DNA from: Phaeocystidibacter luteus
GTDB lineage: Bacteria; Bacteroidota; Bacteroidia; Flavobacteriales; Schleiferiaceae
NCBI RefSeq assembly: GCF_008933115.1
Contig: NZ_WBVO01000009.1
Coordinates: 62,001-126,000 of the forward strand
Length of the DNA stretch: 64,000 bases
Reading direction: 5' to 3'
This document shows, one piece after another, positions 1 to 8,865 of the stretch. The number at the start of each line of letters is the position of its first letter. Position 1 is the first letter of the stretch. The translations under genes were made by a program, and so were the position numbers. The notes beneath the pieces were generated by a model. The model saw nothing but the letters and a program-made list of their open reading frames with translations. It made no database searches and was not told the DNA's origin.

Positions 1-2
1 TC

Positions 3-251
3 ACCTTCCTCGCAATCTTACTCATCGATGTGGCCTGGCTTACAGCGTATCATCAAGATCTTTTCGATAAGAACGGTCCGTTTTTATTTCTGTTTATCAG
101 CACTCGCGTTGCGCTTATCGCCATTGGTTATGTGATGATGAAGCGCACTCAAAATTGGCTGTACTTCATCATGATGATGTCTTACCTCTTCTTCTCTTTC
201 GTGGTAAGCTCCCTCTATTATATCAGCACAAACTCTGGTTCTGCTTTTTAA
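3..251 (+). CDS. C-terminal end of a small multi-pass membrane protein (5' truncated)
   Basis: The reading frame is open from the left edge (first full codon at position 3) to a TAA at 249-251, so 82 residues are visible and the true start lies outside the window. A GTG at 30 is only an internal Val. The visible part has two or three hydrophobic stretches: TFLAILLIDVAWL, then PFLFLFISTRVALIAIGYVMM, and WLYFIMMMSYLFFSFVVSSLYY. These are separated by short charged loops, as in an inner-membrane protein. I do not recognise the family. No terminator was seen in the 72-bp gap before the next gene, so the two could be co-transcribed. Confidence 0.6.
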   Translation, partial: TFLAILLIDVAWLTAYHQDLFDKNGPFLFLFISTRVALIAIGYVMMKRTQNWLYFIMMMSYLFFSFVVSSLYYISTNSGSAF

Positions 252-323
252 TTTTGAAAGGCAAGGCGAACTATTTCGTCCATCCAGCGTATTGAAATAG
301 ACTCACAAACACTTTTATCACTT

Positions 324-854
324 ATGAAAAAGCTACTACTCCTCGCCGCACTTACACTTGGGTTTGGGTTTTCAGCACTCGCACAAGACGGAACCGAAAC
401 GCTCGAGCCGAAGCCTAGTCCAACCGATATTGCCAAAACTTGGGTTGGTGATAGCTACGTAAAGATCACATACAACCGTCCACATAAGCGCGGCCGCGCC
501 ATTTTCGGTGACCTCGTACCGTACGGTGAAGTTTGGAGAACCGGCGCAAACGCCGCTACCGAAATCACAACTACAGGTGACATCACCATCGGCGGAAAAG
601 AGCTTCCTGCGGGAACATACAGCATCTTCACTATACCGAATGAAGATTCATGGACAATCATTATCAATAGCGACCTCGGACAATGGGGAGCGTATCGCTA
701 CAAAGAAGAAAACGACGTGGTTCGTTTCAATGTGGATACGCAAGAAGCACCTTCTACCTACGAGGCCTTTACCATCGCGTTCGAAGGCGAAGGCAACAGC
801 AAAATGCTCGTAATGATGTGGGACGATGTGAAAGTATCGATCTCTATCAAATAA
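324..854 (+). CDS. Secreted DUF2911 domain protein
   Basis: This 176-aa protein starts with a clear Sec signal peptide (MKKLLLLAALTLGFGFSALA, cleavage before Gln21). The rest matches the Bacteroidota family DUF2911. Visible family marks are VKITYNRPHKRGRAIFGDLVPYG near residue 50, WRTGANAATEI near 70, LPAGTYSIFTIP near 95, WTIIINSD near 110 and a C-terminal strand that ends in MMWDDVKVSISIK. The biochemical role of DUF2911 is unknown; it is predicted to be periplasmic or on the cell surface. The start is the first ATG and gives the full signal peptide. A second DUF2911 protein, fused to a TPR region, lies at 27018-28160. A strong hairpin terminator follows the gene. Confidence 0.85.
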   Translation: MKKLLLLAALTLGFGFSALAQDGTETLEPKPSPTDIAKTWVGDSYVKITYNRPHKRGRAIFGDLVPYGEVWRTGANAATEITTTGDITIGGKELPAGTYSIFTIPNEDSWTIIINSDLGQWGAYRYKEENDVVRFNVDTQEAPSTYEAFTIAFEGEGNSKMLVMMWDDVKVSISIK

Positions 855-874
855 AGACTGACTGTCATTTATTG

Positions 875-912
875 AAAAAGGCCATCTGTGTGGAAGCAGA
901 TGGCCTTTTCTA
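875..912. terminator. Bidirectional rho-independent terminator
   Basis: GGCCATCTG (880-888) pairs with CAGATGGCC (897-905). Four A on the left pair with or face four T on the right, giving a U-tract in either direction. It sits between the convergent DUF2911 and M1 peptidase genes and can stop both. Confidence 0.85.
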
Positions 913-939
913 TTTGTAGTCTAAAGTCTCGAATCGCAA

Positions 940-3234
940 CTATTGCTGCTCCTCTTGCATTGGGTTCGGTCGTGATTGACGCTCCGAACGTTTGAACAAT
1001 TGGAATCTCGAAGGCTCTGCTCTCGCTGGCCAGTAGTTGTCGTTTCTGTCGGTATCCGCAGTTTCCAAGAATGGATCTAGCTCGATGGCCACAACCTCTT
1101 TCTCGAAAGGAAACACCTTGGTAAACTCGTCTTCATTCTTCAACCATACCTCAGCCGGAACGCGAACAATGTCGTTGGTTCCATCAGCGAAGGTCACTTT
1201 TAAGATTACCGGCATAATCAGTCCTCCTTCATTTTCAAAAGTGATTTGCACGAAGGTGTATCCGGCTTGCAAAAGCTCTTGCTGACGTGGACTCAAGTTT
1301 GCCACATAGTTCGCATATGCCTCCGCGTATCCTCTTTCACGTTGATACGGGTTATACGAATTGTAGAAGTCTCTGGCGTCTTCATCTGTCTCCACAACGG
1401 TCTGCTCGATGTCTTCCTCGTTTCGCGTGTAGCCAATGTGTACACGCTCCTGGCGGTCGCGGATGCTATCTAAGCTCGACTCTACCATTGGATCAAGCGT
1501 ATTCAATTGGAATACCTCTACCTGCTTCATTGCGATGTCCACGTGGTTGGTCGTATAGAACCACCCTCTCCAGAACCAATCGAGGTCCGTTGCTGAGGCA
1601 TCTTCCATCGTACGGAAGAAGTCTGCCGGAGTAGGATGCTTGAATGCCCAGCGCTCCGAGTACACCTTGAAAGCGTAGTCGAACTGTTCTCTTCCCAAAA
1701 CAGTTTCTCGAAGAATATTGAGTGCTGTTGCAGGCTTGCCATAGGCGTTGTTGCCAAATTGAATGATGCTCTCCGAATTCGTCATTATCGGCATCTGACG
1801 ATCCTTGTCGTCGGCCATGTAAGGCACGATCTTGTATGCTGGACCTCGGCGCGACGGATATTCACGGTCCCACTCCTGCTCCGCGAGATACTGCACGAAC
1901 GTATTTAAACCTTCGTCCATCCATGTCCATTGGCGCTCGTCGCTGTTCACAATCATCGGGAAGAAGTTGTGTCCCACTTCGTGAATAATTACGCTGATGA
2001 GACCATATTTTGTGGCCTCCGAATACGTTCCGTCTGCCTCTGGACGACCACCGTTGAAGCAAATCATAGGATACTCCATTCCAATTCGGTCGGTGTGAAC
2101 AGAAATGGCTTTATCGTAAGGATAGTCGATTGTATACTTGCTGTATACCCGAAGCGTGTGCGCCACAGAGCGGGTGCTATACTGCTCCCATAGTGGGTTA
2201 CCTTCTTTAGGATAGTAGCTCATGGCCATCACGGTTCTGCCGTTGATATCAACACCCATGGCATCCCAAATAAACTTGCGGCTTGATGCAAAAGCGAAAT
2301 CGCGTACATTCTCTGCCTTGAAAATCCAGGTCTTCTCGCCCTCCGCTTTTTCTCCTTCATTCTCCAATGCCTCATCAGCGTTGATGATCATCGTTGGGTC
2401 CTCCATATTCTTTGCCGCATCGCGAAGTCTGCTGCGTTGCTCTGAAGTAAGCACAGATGATGCATTCTGAAGTGTCCCTGTCGCGCCCACCACATGGTCA
2501 GCAGGAACGGTCAACTCCACTGTATAATCACCAAACGGAAGTGTGAATTCACCGCTACCGAGGAACTGCTTGTTTTGCCAACCGTCTACATCATTATATA
2601 CAGCCATGCGCGGAAAGAACTGCGCGATGGTGTAGATGTAGTTGTCTTCTTCGGCGAAGTACTCGTATCCTGAACGCCCTCCAATTGCCTGACGATCGTT
2701 GATGTTGTACCACCATTTGATGGAAAAGGTAAAAGACTCACCGCTTTCCAGAGGCTCATCTAGGTTGATGCGCATCATGGTGTTGACGACGGAATAGGAA
2801 AGATCTCTTCCTCCACGCTTCACTTCTTCGATGTGAAATCCACCTGGGAACTCCCAGAAAAGATCTTCAACATCGTCGAGTGTACTGTTCTCAGTGATCT
2901 TACTTTTCTGAATCTGACGGGTCATGCTGGAAGGTGAACGCATGTTCTGATCCAACTGGAGCCATAGGTACTCGAGTGCGTCTGGCGAGTTGTTAGTATA
3001 CGTGATCTCTTCTTCACCATCGATGCGTTGCTCGTCATCATTGAGGTGAATCTTCATTTCGTAATCAGCCTTTTGCTGATAGTATTCATGTCCGGGTGCT
3101 CCTGCTCCCGTCCTATAAACATTAGGTGTAGGCAGCTCTTGACCAAGTTGACGAAATAGACTTTGGTTGGTATTCTCTTGGGCGAAAAGTCCAATAGAAC
3201 CCAACGCGAATATTCCTAAGAGTATTCGGCGCAT
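940..3234 (-). CDS. M1 family zinc metallopeptidase (gluzincin aminopeptidase-like)
   Basis: This 764-aa protein has a signal peptide (MRRILLGIFALGSIGLFAQ). Residues 50-330 form the N-terminal beta-sandwich typical of M1 peptidases. The catalytic part shows GMEYP at 385-389, in the place of the substrate-binding GxMEN loop, then the zinc motif HEVGH at 418-422. The third zinc ligand is Glu441 in WTWMDEGLN. The family removes N-terminal residues from peptides in the periplasm or at the surface. The variant HEVGHNFFPMIVNSDERQWT is typical of a long Bacteroidota M1 subfamily. It is the last gene of an operon with a HupE-like protein (22-bp gap) and a DUF6702 protein, an arrangement that suggests a shared metal- or envelope-related task (inference). 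Confidence 0.9.
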   Translation of the reverse strand: MRRILLGIFALGSIGLFAQENTNQSLFRQLGQELPTPNVYRTGAGAPGHEYYQQKADYEMKIHLNDDEQRIDGEEEITYTNNSPDALEYLWLQLDQNMRSPSSMTRQIQKSKITENSTLDDVEDLFWEFPGGFHIEEVKRGGRDLSYSVVNTMMRINLDEPLESGESFTFSIKWWYNINDRQAIGGRSGYEYFAEEDNYIYTIAQFFPRMAVYNDVDGWQNKQFLGSGEFTLPFGDYTVELTVPADHVVGATGTLQNASSVLTSEQRSRLRDAAKNMEDPTMIINADEALENEGEKAEGEKTWIFKAENVRDFAFASSRKFIWDAMGVDINGRTVMAMSYYPKEGNPLWEQYSTRSVAHTLRVYSKYTIDYPYDKAISVHTDRIGMEYPMICFNGGRPEADGTYSEATKYGLISVIIHEVGHNFFPMIVNSDERQWTWMDEGLNTFVQYLAEQEWDREYPSRRGPAYKIVPYMADDKDRQMPIMTNSESIIQFGNNAYGKPATALNILRETVLGREQFDYAFKVYSERWAFKHPTPADFFRTMEDASATDLDWFWRGWFYTTNHVDIAMKQVEVFQLNTLDPMVESSLDSIRDRQERVHIGYTRNEEDIEQTVVETDEDARDFYNSYNPYQRERGYAEAYANYVANLSPRQQELLQAGYTFVQITFENEGGLIMPVILKVTFADGTNDIVRVPAEVWLKNEDEFTKVFPFEKEVVAIELDPFLETADTDRNDNYWPARAEPSRFQLFKRSERQSRPNPMQEEQQ

Positions 3235-3256
3235 AGTTGATGCTTAAAATTGAAAA

Positions 3257-3832
3257 TTACCAGGGCCAGGTCTCAATCATGAGTAAACCAGCCACTCCAC
3301 AAACGATTCCAGAGGAGAAAAGGTTCCACTCGCGTTGTTTGAGGCGCATGAAATTAAAAAGAATGGCGGTAATCAAAAGTAAAATGAAGACAATCAGCAA
3401 TTGTCCCAATTCGATTCCCAAAGTAAAGGGCAACAAACTGCTCCATCCATCGCTATCACCTACCGTTAGCATTCGAAAGGAACGAAAGAATCCCAACCCG
3501 TGAATGAGTCCGAAAAGTGCTGCAATGAAGAATCTTCCGTTGCTTCGTGGGTCTTGACCTACCTTCATTAAATTCACGATTCCCGTGAGCATGATGGTTA
3601 CTGGAATGAGAAACTCGACTATAGGCCCATTCACGGAAACGGCTCCGGTGTTCGCGAGAATGATCGTTACGGTATGTCCGACCGTGAAGGCCGTAACCAC
3701 ACCCAACACCCTTCCCCAGTGCTTAAACTGGTAAATGGCGGTTAGGGCTATGAGGAACAAGATATGGTCGAGCCCTTCCCACGCCGTGATGTGGTCGAAC
3801 CCAAGCATAAAGTTAATCTCGAAGCGGCTCAT
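3257..3832 (-). CDS. HupE/UreJ-family membrane protein
   Basis: A 191-aa inner-membrane protein with about six transmembrane segments. The N-terminus carries the family marks LGFDHITAWEGLDHILFL and TAFTVGHTVTIILA, with conserved His in or near the first helices. LFGLIHGLGFF is in the middle. HupE/UreJ proteins are nickel permease-like or accessory proteins of hydrogenase and urease, but no hydrogenase or urease gene is in this window. The Bacteroidota branch seen here travels with M1 peptidases, so the substrate is not known. Its start overlaps the stop of the upstream DUF6702 gene by 4 bp (ATGA), so translation is probably coupled. Confidence 0.8.
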   Translation of the reverse strand: MSRFEINFMLGFDHITAWEGLDHILFLIALTAIYQFKHWGRVLGVVTAFTVGHTVTIILANTGAVSVNGPIVEFLIPVTIMLTGIVNLMKVGQDPRSNGRFFIAALFGLIHGLGFFRSFRMLTVGDSDGWSSLLPFTLGIELGQLLIVFILLLITAILFNFMRLKQREWNLFSSGIVCGVAGLLMIETWPW

Positions 3833-4341
3833 AGGTCTTGTAGTTCTAGCGTTTGAGTAGGCTCTTCGGCATCAAAACGAAGCGAAGTGGGTATATCGGG
3901 ATGACTGTAATGCAAGATATTGATTTGGTCGGGAAAGGATTCCATAAGAATCGCGTGTCTGACTTGAACCTCCTCGGGAAGCCCACTTTTCACCTTGGTT
4001 TCTAGGTAGACGAAAACGCCATCGGCATCTCCTTCTAACCCGAGGTAAAAGAGTTTGATTTCTCGGCCATCTTCGTTCCAAATTCTGAAATGATCTAGAA
4101 CGTATTCTGAAACATGCTCCGCACTGGTCTCGTCATTGAGCACATCCAGCCCAGGATGTCCAGCTCTTTCGAGTGCATACTCAAGGTCATCCGTAAAGAT
4201 TCGCAGACCTATTTCGAGCTGATTGGTTGTGGGATTCAGACTCATCTCCCCCACACTGACATAATATTCGTGCTTAGCGGTAAAACTGCTAAACAACGTG
4301 GCGCAACCCAGTGCGAGGGCGATGGTCTTCCATTGCTTCAT
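3829..4341 (-). CDS. DUF6702 family secreted protein
   Basis: This 170-aa protein resembles DUF6702, a Bacteroidota family of unknown function. Visible marks are KHEYYVSVGEMSLN after the signal peptide, LRIFTDDLEYAL near residue 50, and the C-terminal ILHYSHPD segment. I place the start at the ATG at 4341 because it begins a good signal peptide (MKQWKTIALALGCATLFSSF); a longer frame from 4368 puts extra residues in front of it. It is first in the operon DUF6702-HupE-M1 peptidase, and its last 4 bp overlap the HupE start. Confidence 0.75.
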   Translation of the reverse strand: MKQWKTIALALGCATLFSSFTAKHEYYVSVGEMSLNPTTNQLEIGLRIFTDDLEYALERAGHPGLDVLNDETSAEHVSEYVLDHFRIWNEDGREIKLFYLGLEGDADGVFVYLETKVKSGLPEEVQVRHAILMESFPDQINILHYSHPDIPTSLRFDAEEPTQTLELQDL

Positions 4342-4426
4342 ACCGCCAAGGTAGTACAATTCACACACAGGATTGAACGGAAATTCTTACGACCTTCACT
4401 ATACTTGTGCTAAGCATTCACGCATT

Positions 4427-5737
4427 ATGAAGAATCTACTCCTTACACTTTTGGCCATCAATGTAGTAGCATGTTCTGGTCAGTCCGAGCTCTCTCAGCA
4501 GACTCCACCTGAAAATTCGGGTATTGCCGTTCTAATCAAAGAGGCTCCCGCATATCCAATGGGACCGTGTGAGCCGAGTATTGCCATCAATCTGAGTAAT
4601 CCGGCTAACATTGTTGCTGGGTCTATTCTCGATAGGGTGTACTATTCTAATGATTCTGGAAAGACATGGGTGACGGATGACCTACAGAGCTCTTATGGGG
4701 TTTGGGGTGATCCAGTAATTGTAAGTGATGCCAAGGGCCGATTCTTATTCTTCCACCTCAGCGATCCAACTGGAAAGAACTGGGCCAGTGAAGAAATTCT
4801 CGACCGCATTGTGTGCCAGTGGAGCGACGATGGTGGCGAAAACTGGAGCGACGGAAGTTACATGGGGCTCGATCACCCGAAAGATCAAGACAAAGAATGG
4901 GCGGCTGTAGACTTGCGAAACAACAACGTGTATTGCACATGGACCCAGTTTGATGATTACGGTTCGGAAGAAGATGAAGATCAATCGAACATCTTGTTCT
5001 CCATGAGTTCCGACGGCGGTGAAAATTGGAGTAAGGCCGTTCAAATTAACGAGAAGAGCGGCGGCTGTTTGGATGACGACAATACCACCGAAGGAGCTGT
5101 TCCAAGCGTTGGTCCGGATGGCGAGGTTTATGTGGCTTGGGCGTTGAGTGAAGAAATTTGGTTCGATAAGTCGCTAGATGGTGGTCAAACTTGGCTCGAA
5201 AAAGACATTAAAGTTGCGGATCAACCTGGAGGATGGGATGTGGACATTCCTGGGATTCAGCGAAGCAATGGTATGCCAGTTACAGGCTGCGATGTGAGTG
5301 AAGGTCCCAACAGAGGAACCGTATATGTAGTATGGAGCGACCAGCGTGTGGAGGATGACCCAATGGACATTTGGATAGCCAAGAGCACCGACAAAGGTGA
5401 AACTTGGAGTGAACCAATAAAGGTGAATCAAGATGAAACAAACCATGTGCAGTTTTTACCGTGGTTGGCGGTGGACCCAGTTACGGGAGATTTGCACGTG
5501 GTGTTCTACGACAGGAGAGCGCACGACGACGATAATACGGACGTATATGTGGCGAGTTCTTCGGATGGAGGAAACACATGGACGGAGCAACGCGTAAATG
5601 ACGAGAGCTTCCTACCAGTAGAATTTGTCTTCTTTGGCGATTACAACAACATCAGCGCCTATAACGGAATGGTTCGTCCGATTTGGACGGAATACCGCGG
5701 CGGCAAGTTGCAAGTTTGGACGGCTTTGATGGATTGA
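4427..5737 (+). CDS. Asp-box (BNR) repeat lipoprotein, sialidase-like beta-propeller
   Basis: The 436-aa product starts with a lipoprotein signal; the lipobox is VVAC, with the acylated Cys at residue 16. I chose the ATG at 4427 because the longer frame from 4373 puts 18 unrelated residues before the signal. At least six Asp-box motifs (S-x-D-x-G-x-x-W) are visible: SNDSGKTW, SDDGGENW, SSDGGENW, SLDGGQTW, STDKGETW and SSDGGNTW. This is the pattern of a six-bladed sialidase-type propeller. The catalytic residues of true sialidases are not evident, so I would not call it an enzyme. It is probably a surface or outer-membrane lipoprotein that binds or processes glycans or proteins (inference). 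Confidence 0.85.
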   Translation: MKNLLLTLLAINVVACSGQSELSQQTPPENSGIAVLIKEAPAYPMGPCEPSIAINLSNPANIVAGSILDRVYYSNDSGKTWVTDDLQSSYGVWGDPVIVSDAKGRFLFFHLSDPTGKNWASEEILDRIVCQWSDDGGENWSDGSYMGLDHPKDQDKEWAAVDLRNNNVYCTWTQFDDYGSEEDEDQSNILFSMSSDGGENWSKAVQINEKSGGCLDDDNTTEGAVPSVGPDGEVYVAWALSEEIWFDKSLDGGQTWLEKDIKVADQPGGWDVDIPGIQRSNGMPVTGCDVSEGPNRGTVYVVWSDQRVEDDPMDIWIAKSTDKGETWSEPIKVNQDETNHVQFLPWLAVDPVTGDLHVVFYDRRAHDDDNTDVYVASSSDGGNTWTEQRVNDESFLPVEFVFFGDYNNISAYNGMVRPIWTEYRGGKLQVWTALMD

Positions 5738-5754
5738 AAGGCTCATTTCCGCTT

Positions 5755-6414
5755 TTAAAATCCTATTTGCAACCCCATTACAGGTACCCAATAGAACTGA
5801 GTCTCTATGACTTCGTCGAAATTACCTGGGCCCTCACTAACTGTTGACTCAAACCGACTCCCTACCCCAAAATAGAATTCGGTACGCATTCCCCAAGTGG
5901 CTTCATACCTCGCGCCTAGAGCAATCGAGAACTGGTTGTACTTATACGCCTCTCCATCTTGTCCTGAAATGTTTCGGTTTAGGTCGTCATACCGGTACGT
6001 GCGTCGAGCGAAGTGCAACGCAGCAAACCCCTTCCATCGTTGGGAGAACGATGACAAGGTTACGTATTTCTTTACTCGAGTTAATAAGACTAACCCTATG
6101 CCTGGTTCCTTATAGTCGGGACCCCACGAGAAGAAATTATATTGAATGTTATTTCGGATTGCAGTTGGCCCGATTCCAACTTCTACTCCCCAATCATTGG
6201 ACTCTACCTGTAGCATGAAGGGATACGATCCCATGAAAATATCGGAGAGCAAGAAGGATAAGGTGACATCCCCTTTGCTATTAGTCGCTTTAGGATCTAC
6301 TTGGCTTTCATTAGTAATCCGCGCCATGCTCGAATCTGCCGCAATTGTAATTTGGGCATGCGAACTTGTAGCTAAGAACAACGCTATATAAAGGAAAGAG
6401 AGGAGCGTTTTCAT
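5755..6414 (-). CDS. Outer-membrane beta-barrel-like protein, module copy 1 (OMP1)
   Basis: 219 aa with a signal peptide (MKTLLSFLYIALFLATSSHAQ). The rest alternates short amphipathic strands with polar turns and ends in an aromatic-rich strand with terminal Phe (VPVMGLQIGF), as outer-membrane barrels do. A core segment, SDIFMGSYPFMLQV then WGVEVGIGPT, aligns by eye with the products at 8095-8787 (SDLLYGNIAFETEL, AGAGLT) and 11928-12611 (TEILAGGAPVFVQY, WAVEVGVGPT), so the three are paralogues. It is divergently transcribed from the 515-aa secreted protein at 6518. The function is unknown. Base and codon use look like the neighbours. Confidence 0.7.
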   Translation of the reverse strand: MKTLLSFLYIALFLATSSHAQITIAADSSMARITNESQVDPKATNSKGDVTLSFLLSDIFMGSYPFMLQVESNDWGVEVGIGPTAIRNNIQYNFFSWGPDYKEPGIGLVLLTRVKKYVTLSSFSQRWKGFAALHFARRTYRYDDLNRNISGQDGEAYKYNQFSIALGARYEATWGMRTEFYFGVGSRFESTVSEGPGNFDEVIETQFYWVPVMGLQIGF

Positions 6415-6517
6415 TTATTCAAGAGGTTTGGAGATAGAACTCGAAATTACTAATTTCCTAGAGTAGGCCTTTTACTTCGACTCCTGTACATACTATTCCC
6501 CTATTCTTCTCTCTAAT
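6415..6517. promoter_or_regulatory. Divergent promoter region of module copy 1
   Basis: This 103-bp gap drives OMP1 to the left and the 515-aa protein to the right. It contains TAGAACTCGA at 6435-6444, also present in the equivalent gap of copy 2 (8823-8832). Weak -7-like boxes flank it, TATCTCCA on the minus strand and TAATTTCC on the plus strand. The match to the Bacteroidota TAnnTTTG box is poor here; the call rests mainly on the shared core. Confidence 0.4.
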
Positions 6518-8065
6518 ATGTCTATCTCCATTAAAGTTCTGCTAGCGCTTCTATTTCTGCAAGCCTCCTTCAGTGATGTACTAGCCCAGAATCCTTCCGG
6601 ACTTCAATTGGAATGGGGCGCGGAAGTAGATCTTAGGATGACAGGCTATACAGATATTGCGCATATCGACGACCAGTTCATCTATCTCTACAATCACACA
6701 GTGGGCAATGGGTTTTCAAGTCCAAATTGGGAGTTCGTGGTACTTTACAGGTCAAGTCTGGAGGTGGCTTGGAAGTATCGAGGTGAGCCGAGAACTATTG
6801 AAGGAGAACCATTAGAAATTGTACAGGTAGACTGTGTTGATGGGGTCTTTCGCATTCTACTTTCTCATATCTCGCCTGAAACCGGTGGTATGAAACTACA
6901 TCTGATGGAAATCTCAGAAAATGGAATGTCCCAAGGCTATCTACCCCTTGCACACTTCTCCCTCAAATACGGGGATGATTCTGAAAAATGGCTCATCTCA
7001 GGTCTTGAAGGCTATCGGTCATTCGACTTCATATACAAGTATATCTATCAAGAGGGTACCGACTCCATACTTGAAATTCAGCGTTACGATAAAAGCTACA
7101 ATATCGTACGAGTGCGTGTCGACTTGATTCACAATCTGGACCACACAAGCTTGGTATCCTTGCTGCACTCGGATGAGGGTGAGCAATTCTTGATATTAGA
7201 ATATTCCTATGATGAGGCTACACATAATACTCTAGGAATATACAAGTACGACAACGAAGGTGTCAGTATATCCAGTTTCATAGACATCCCGGCCAGCGAA
7301 TGGTCGACCCATTGGTTTAACTTCAAGAACGGGAATCTCGAAATAGGAACGTTAGCAGTATTTGATGATGAAACGGCTAAAGCCTCAATTCAATCGGTCA
7401 GCACAACTGACTTAGAGCTGAGAGCAACCGACGCTGCGTTGGTTCCTCAGGTATTGATTGAACGCATGAAGGAAAGATGGAATCTCAACTCCCCTGAGGA
7501 TTCCCCATTTATTGTATCAAACGTCCGCAACACCAGCGATGGTGGGTCTATGATTACATTCCAAATTCAAATCCATGATTACAGGGAGGATCGAGAGGCG
7601 ATGGACATTTTTGGCACACATGATCCAGAATTGTACTTTATCCACTACATGAAAGACTTCATGATAGTGAAGGTAACCGATAGCTCAAAGGTTCAATGGT
7701 TTTCACACATCCCCTTAGATCAGCAAGCCTATGGAGTTCCGTGGTCAACCGGCGCTACATTCTTTAGCGATGCAGATCGACAGTATATCCTCTTAAATGA
7801 CGATGACGACAACTTAAAATCATGGGCAAGAACGTTTCCTAACATTGATTTCATAAGTTCAATGTCTATTCGAAATGCCAAAATTGTGCTTATTGCCATA
7901 GAGAACGATGGAACCGTTTACTACGAACATATTGATGACTCTCGGGATGAGGATAGTTTCACATTCGGTCCAAATGTTTCAATAGGAACTACGGATGGCG
8001 AGGCATACCTCCTTAGATACAATGAAAAAAAGCGTTTACAAAGACTTGAAGTTCGCAATGAATAA
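6518..8065 (+). CDS. Acidic secreted protein, module copy 1 (paralogue of 8866-10446 and 12761-14338)
   Basis: 515 aa with a signal peptide ending in SDVLAQ. No known domain is recognised. The sequence is a run of beta-strand-like segments with repeated short Trp/Tyr motifs, reminiscent of a beta-propeller (inference). The C-terminal third aligns with the two paralogues: a stretch ending in VKVTDSSKVQWFSHIPLDQQ, then YILLNDDDDNLKSW with its acidic loop, then NGTVYYEHI, then FGPNVSIGTTDGEAYLL. There is no T9SS sorting domain, so it probably stays in the periplasm or attaches to its partner barrel. It is paired divergently with OMP1 and ends 29 bp from the stop of convergent OMP2. Confidence 0.65.
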   Translation: MSISIKVLLALLFLQASFSDVLAQNPSGLQLEWGAEVDLRMTGYTDIAHIDDQFIYLYNHTVGNGFSSPNWEFVVLYRSSLEVAWKYRGEPRTIEGEPLEIVQVDCVDGVFRILLSHISPETGGMKLHLMEISENGMSQGYLPLAHFSLKYGDDSEKWLISGLEGYRSFDFIYKYIYQEGTDSILEIQRYDKSYNIVRVRVDLIHNLDHTSLVSLLHSDEGEQFLILEYSYDEATHNTLGIYKYDNEGVSISSFIDIPASEWSTHWFNFKNGNLEIGTLAVFDDETAKASIQSVSTTDLELRATDAALVPQVLIERMKERWNLNSPEDSPFIVSNVRNTSDGGSMITFQIQIHDYREDREAMDIFGTHDPELYFIHYMKDFMIVKVTDSSKVQWFSHIPLDQQAYGVPWSTGATFFSDADRQYILLNDDDDNLKSWARTFPNIDFISSMSIRNAKIVLIAIENDGTVYYEHIDDSRDEDSFTFGPNVSIGTTDGEAYLLRYNEKKRLQRLEVRNE

Positions 8066-8094
8066 TGTGAGCTTGACCTTTCGATAGCTGAACT

Positions 8095-8787
8095 TCAATA
8101 ATATCTAATCAGCCCAATACTAACTCCTACTCCGTAAGTCAGTGCATTAAAATCGCTGGTGCGTTCATCCCAACGCCATGAGCCATTACCTTCTGAGGCG
8201 TTGGCATACCGATGCAGTATTCTCCTGATTTCTGTAAACACATAGAGGTCTATCAAGAGCCGGTCGTTTACGTTGATATTAGTTCCCATCGTTGCCCTGA
8301 GGCCGTACATGTCATAGTTTCCGTCGTAGTTCTCAAGTTGTGGATGTTGACTAATTAGATCGTAATTCCTGAAGGTCATGCCCAGCGAACCGTACCATGA
8401 AGACTGCTCAATGGCATCTCCTAAGAGATGTGCCTTTATCTCAGCCTTGAAGCTGTAGCCCAATTGCTCACCAGTCCCATTCTCCGGAAAGGAATAGGGC
8501 AGCTCAAACGAACTGAGCGCATTTAGTGGCGTGAAGGTTAGACCAGCACCTGCGATTAGAGAGTAGTCATTTCCCAAACCCAATTCTGTTTCGAAGGCAA
8601 TATTTCCGTAGAGCAAGTCAGATACACAAATCTTGTACGCTACCGGAAACTCCGATTCTGTAAGAAGGGCAGCCGTTCCCTCCGTGGCTTTGTCTTGCCT
8701 GTTGACACTTACGTTCTGGGCTTCGAGACTAGAAGCCGCTATCATTAGCGTGAAGAGAATCATGTAGAATCGGTGAGAGCACTTCAT
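8095..8787 (-). CDS. Outer-membrane beta-barrel-like protein, module copy 2 (OMP2)
   Basis: 230 aa. The N-terminus MKCSHRFYMILFTLMIAASS ends in an LEAQ cleavage site. The mature part begins QNVSVNRQD, like the QxxIxxD starts of OMP1 and OMP3, and continues with SDLLYGNIAFETELGLG and AGAGLTFTPLN, the shared core of the family. Later strands end in the terminal GVGVSIGLIRYY. It is the most diverged of the three barrels but keeps the same length, order and genomic position. It faces the 526-aa protein across a 78-bp divergent promoter region. The function is unknown. Confidence 0.65.
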   Translation of the reverse strand: MKCSHRFYMILFTLMIAASSLEAQNVSVNRQDKATEGTAALLTESEFPVAYKICVSDLLYGNIAFETELGLGNDYSLIAGAGLTFTPLNALSSFELPYSFPENGTGEQLGYSFKAEIKAHLLGDAIEQSSWYGSLGMTFRNYDLISQHPQLENYDGNYDMYGLRATMGTNINVNDRLLIDLYVFTEIRRILHRYANASEGNGSWRWDERTSDFNALTYGVGVSIGLIRYY

Positions 8788-8816
8788 TTGCGAGGAGAAT
8801 AAATTGAGTTGTACCG

Positions 8817-8844
8817 CTAAAGTAGAACTCGATTTCTATTTTCG
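8817..8844. promoter_or_regulatory. Overlapping divergent -7 boxes, module copy 2
   Basis: The minus-strand -7 box is TACTTTAG (8817-8824 read on the minus strand) and the plus-strand box is TATTTTCG (8837-8844). Each differs from TAnnTTTG at one position. They lie 12 bp apart, so each promoter's upstream element would fall inside the other. The core between them contains AACTCGA, as in copy 1. No convincing -33 TTG is seen on either side. Confidence 0.45.
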
Positions 8845-8865
8845 TTTCTAATTAAACAGATTTAC

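Noticed and set aside
4427-5737. Calling the Asp-box protein an active sialidase
   Set aside because: The Asp boxes define the fold only. The Arg triad, Tyr and Glu of sialidases could not be identified by eye.
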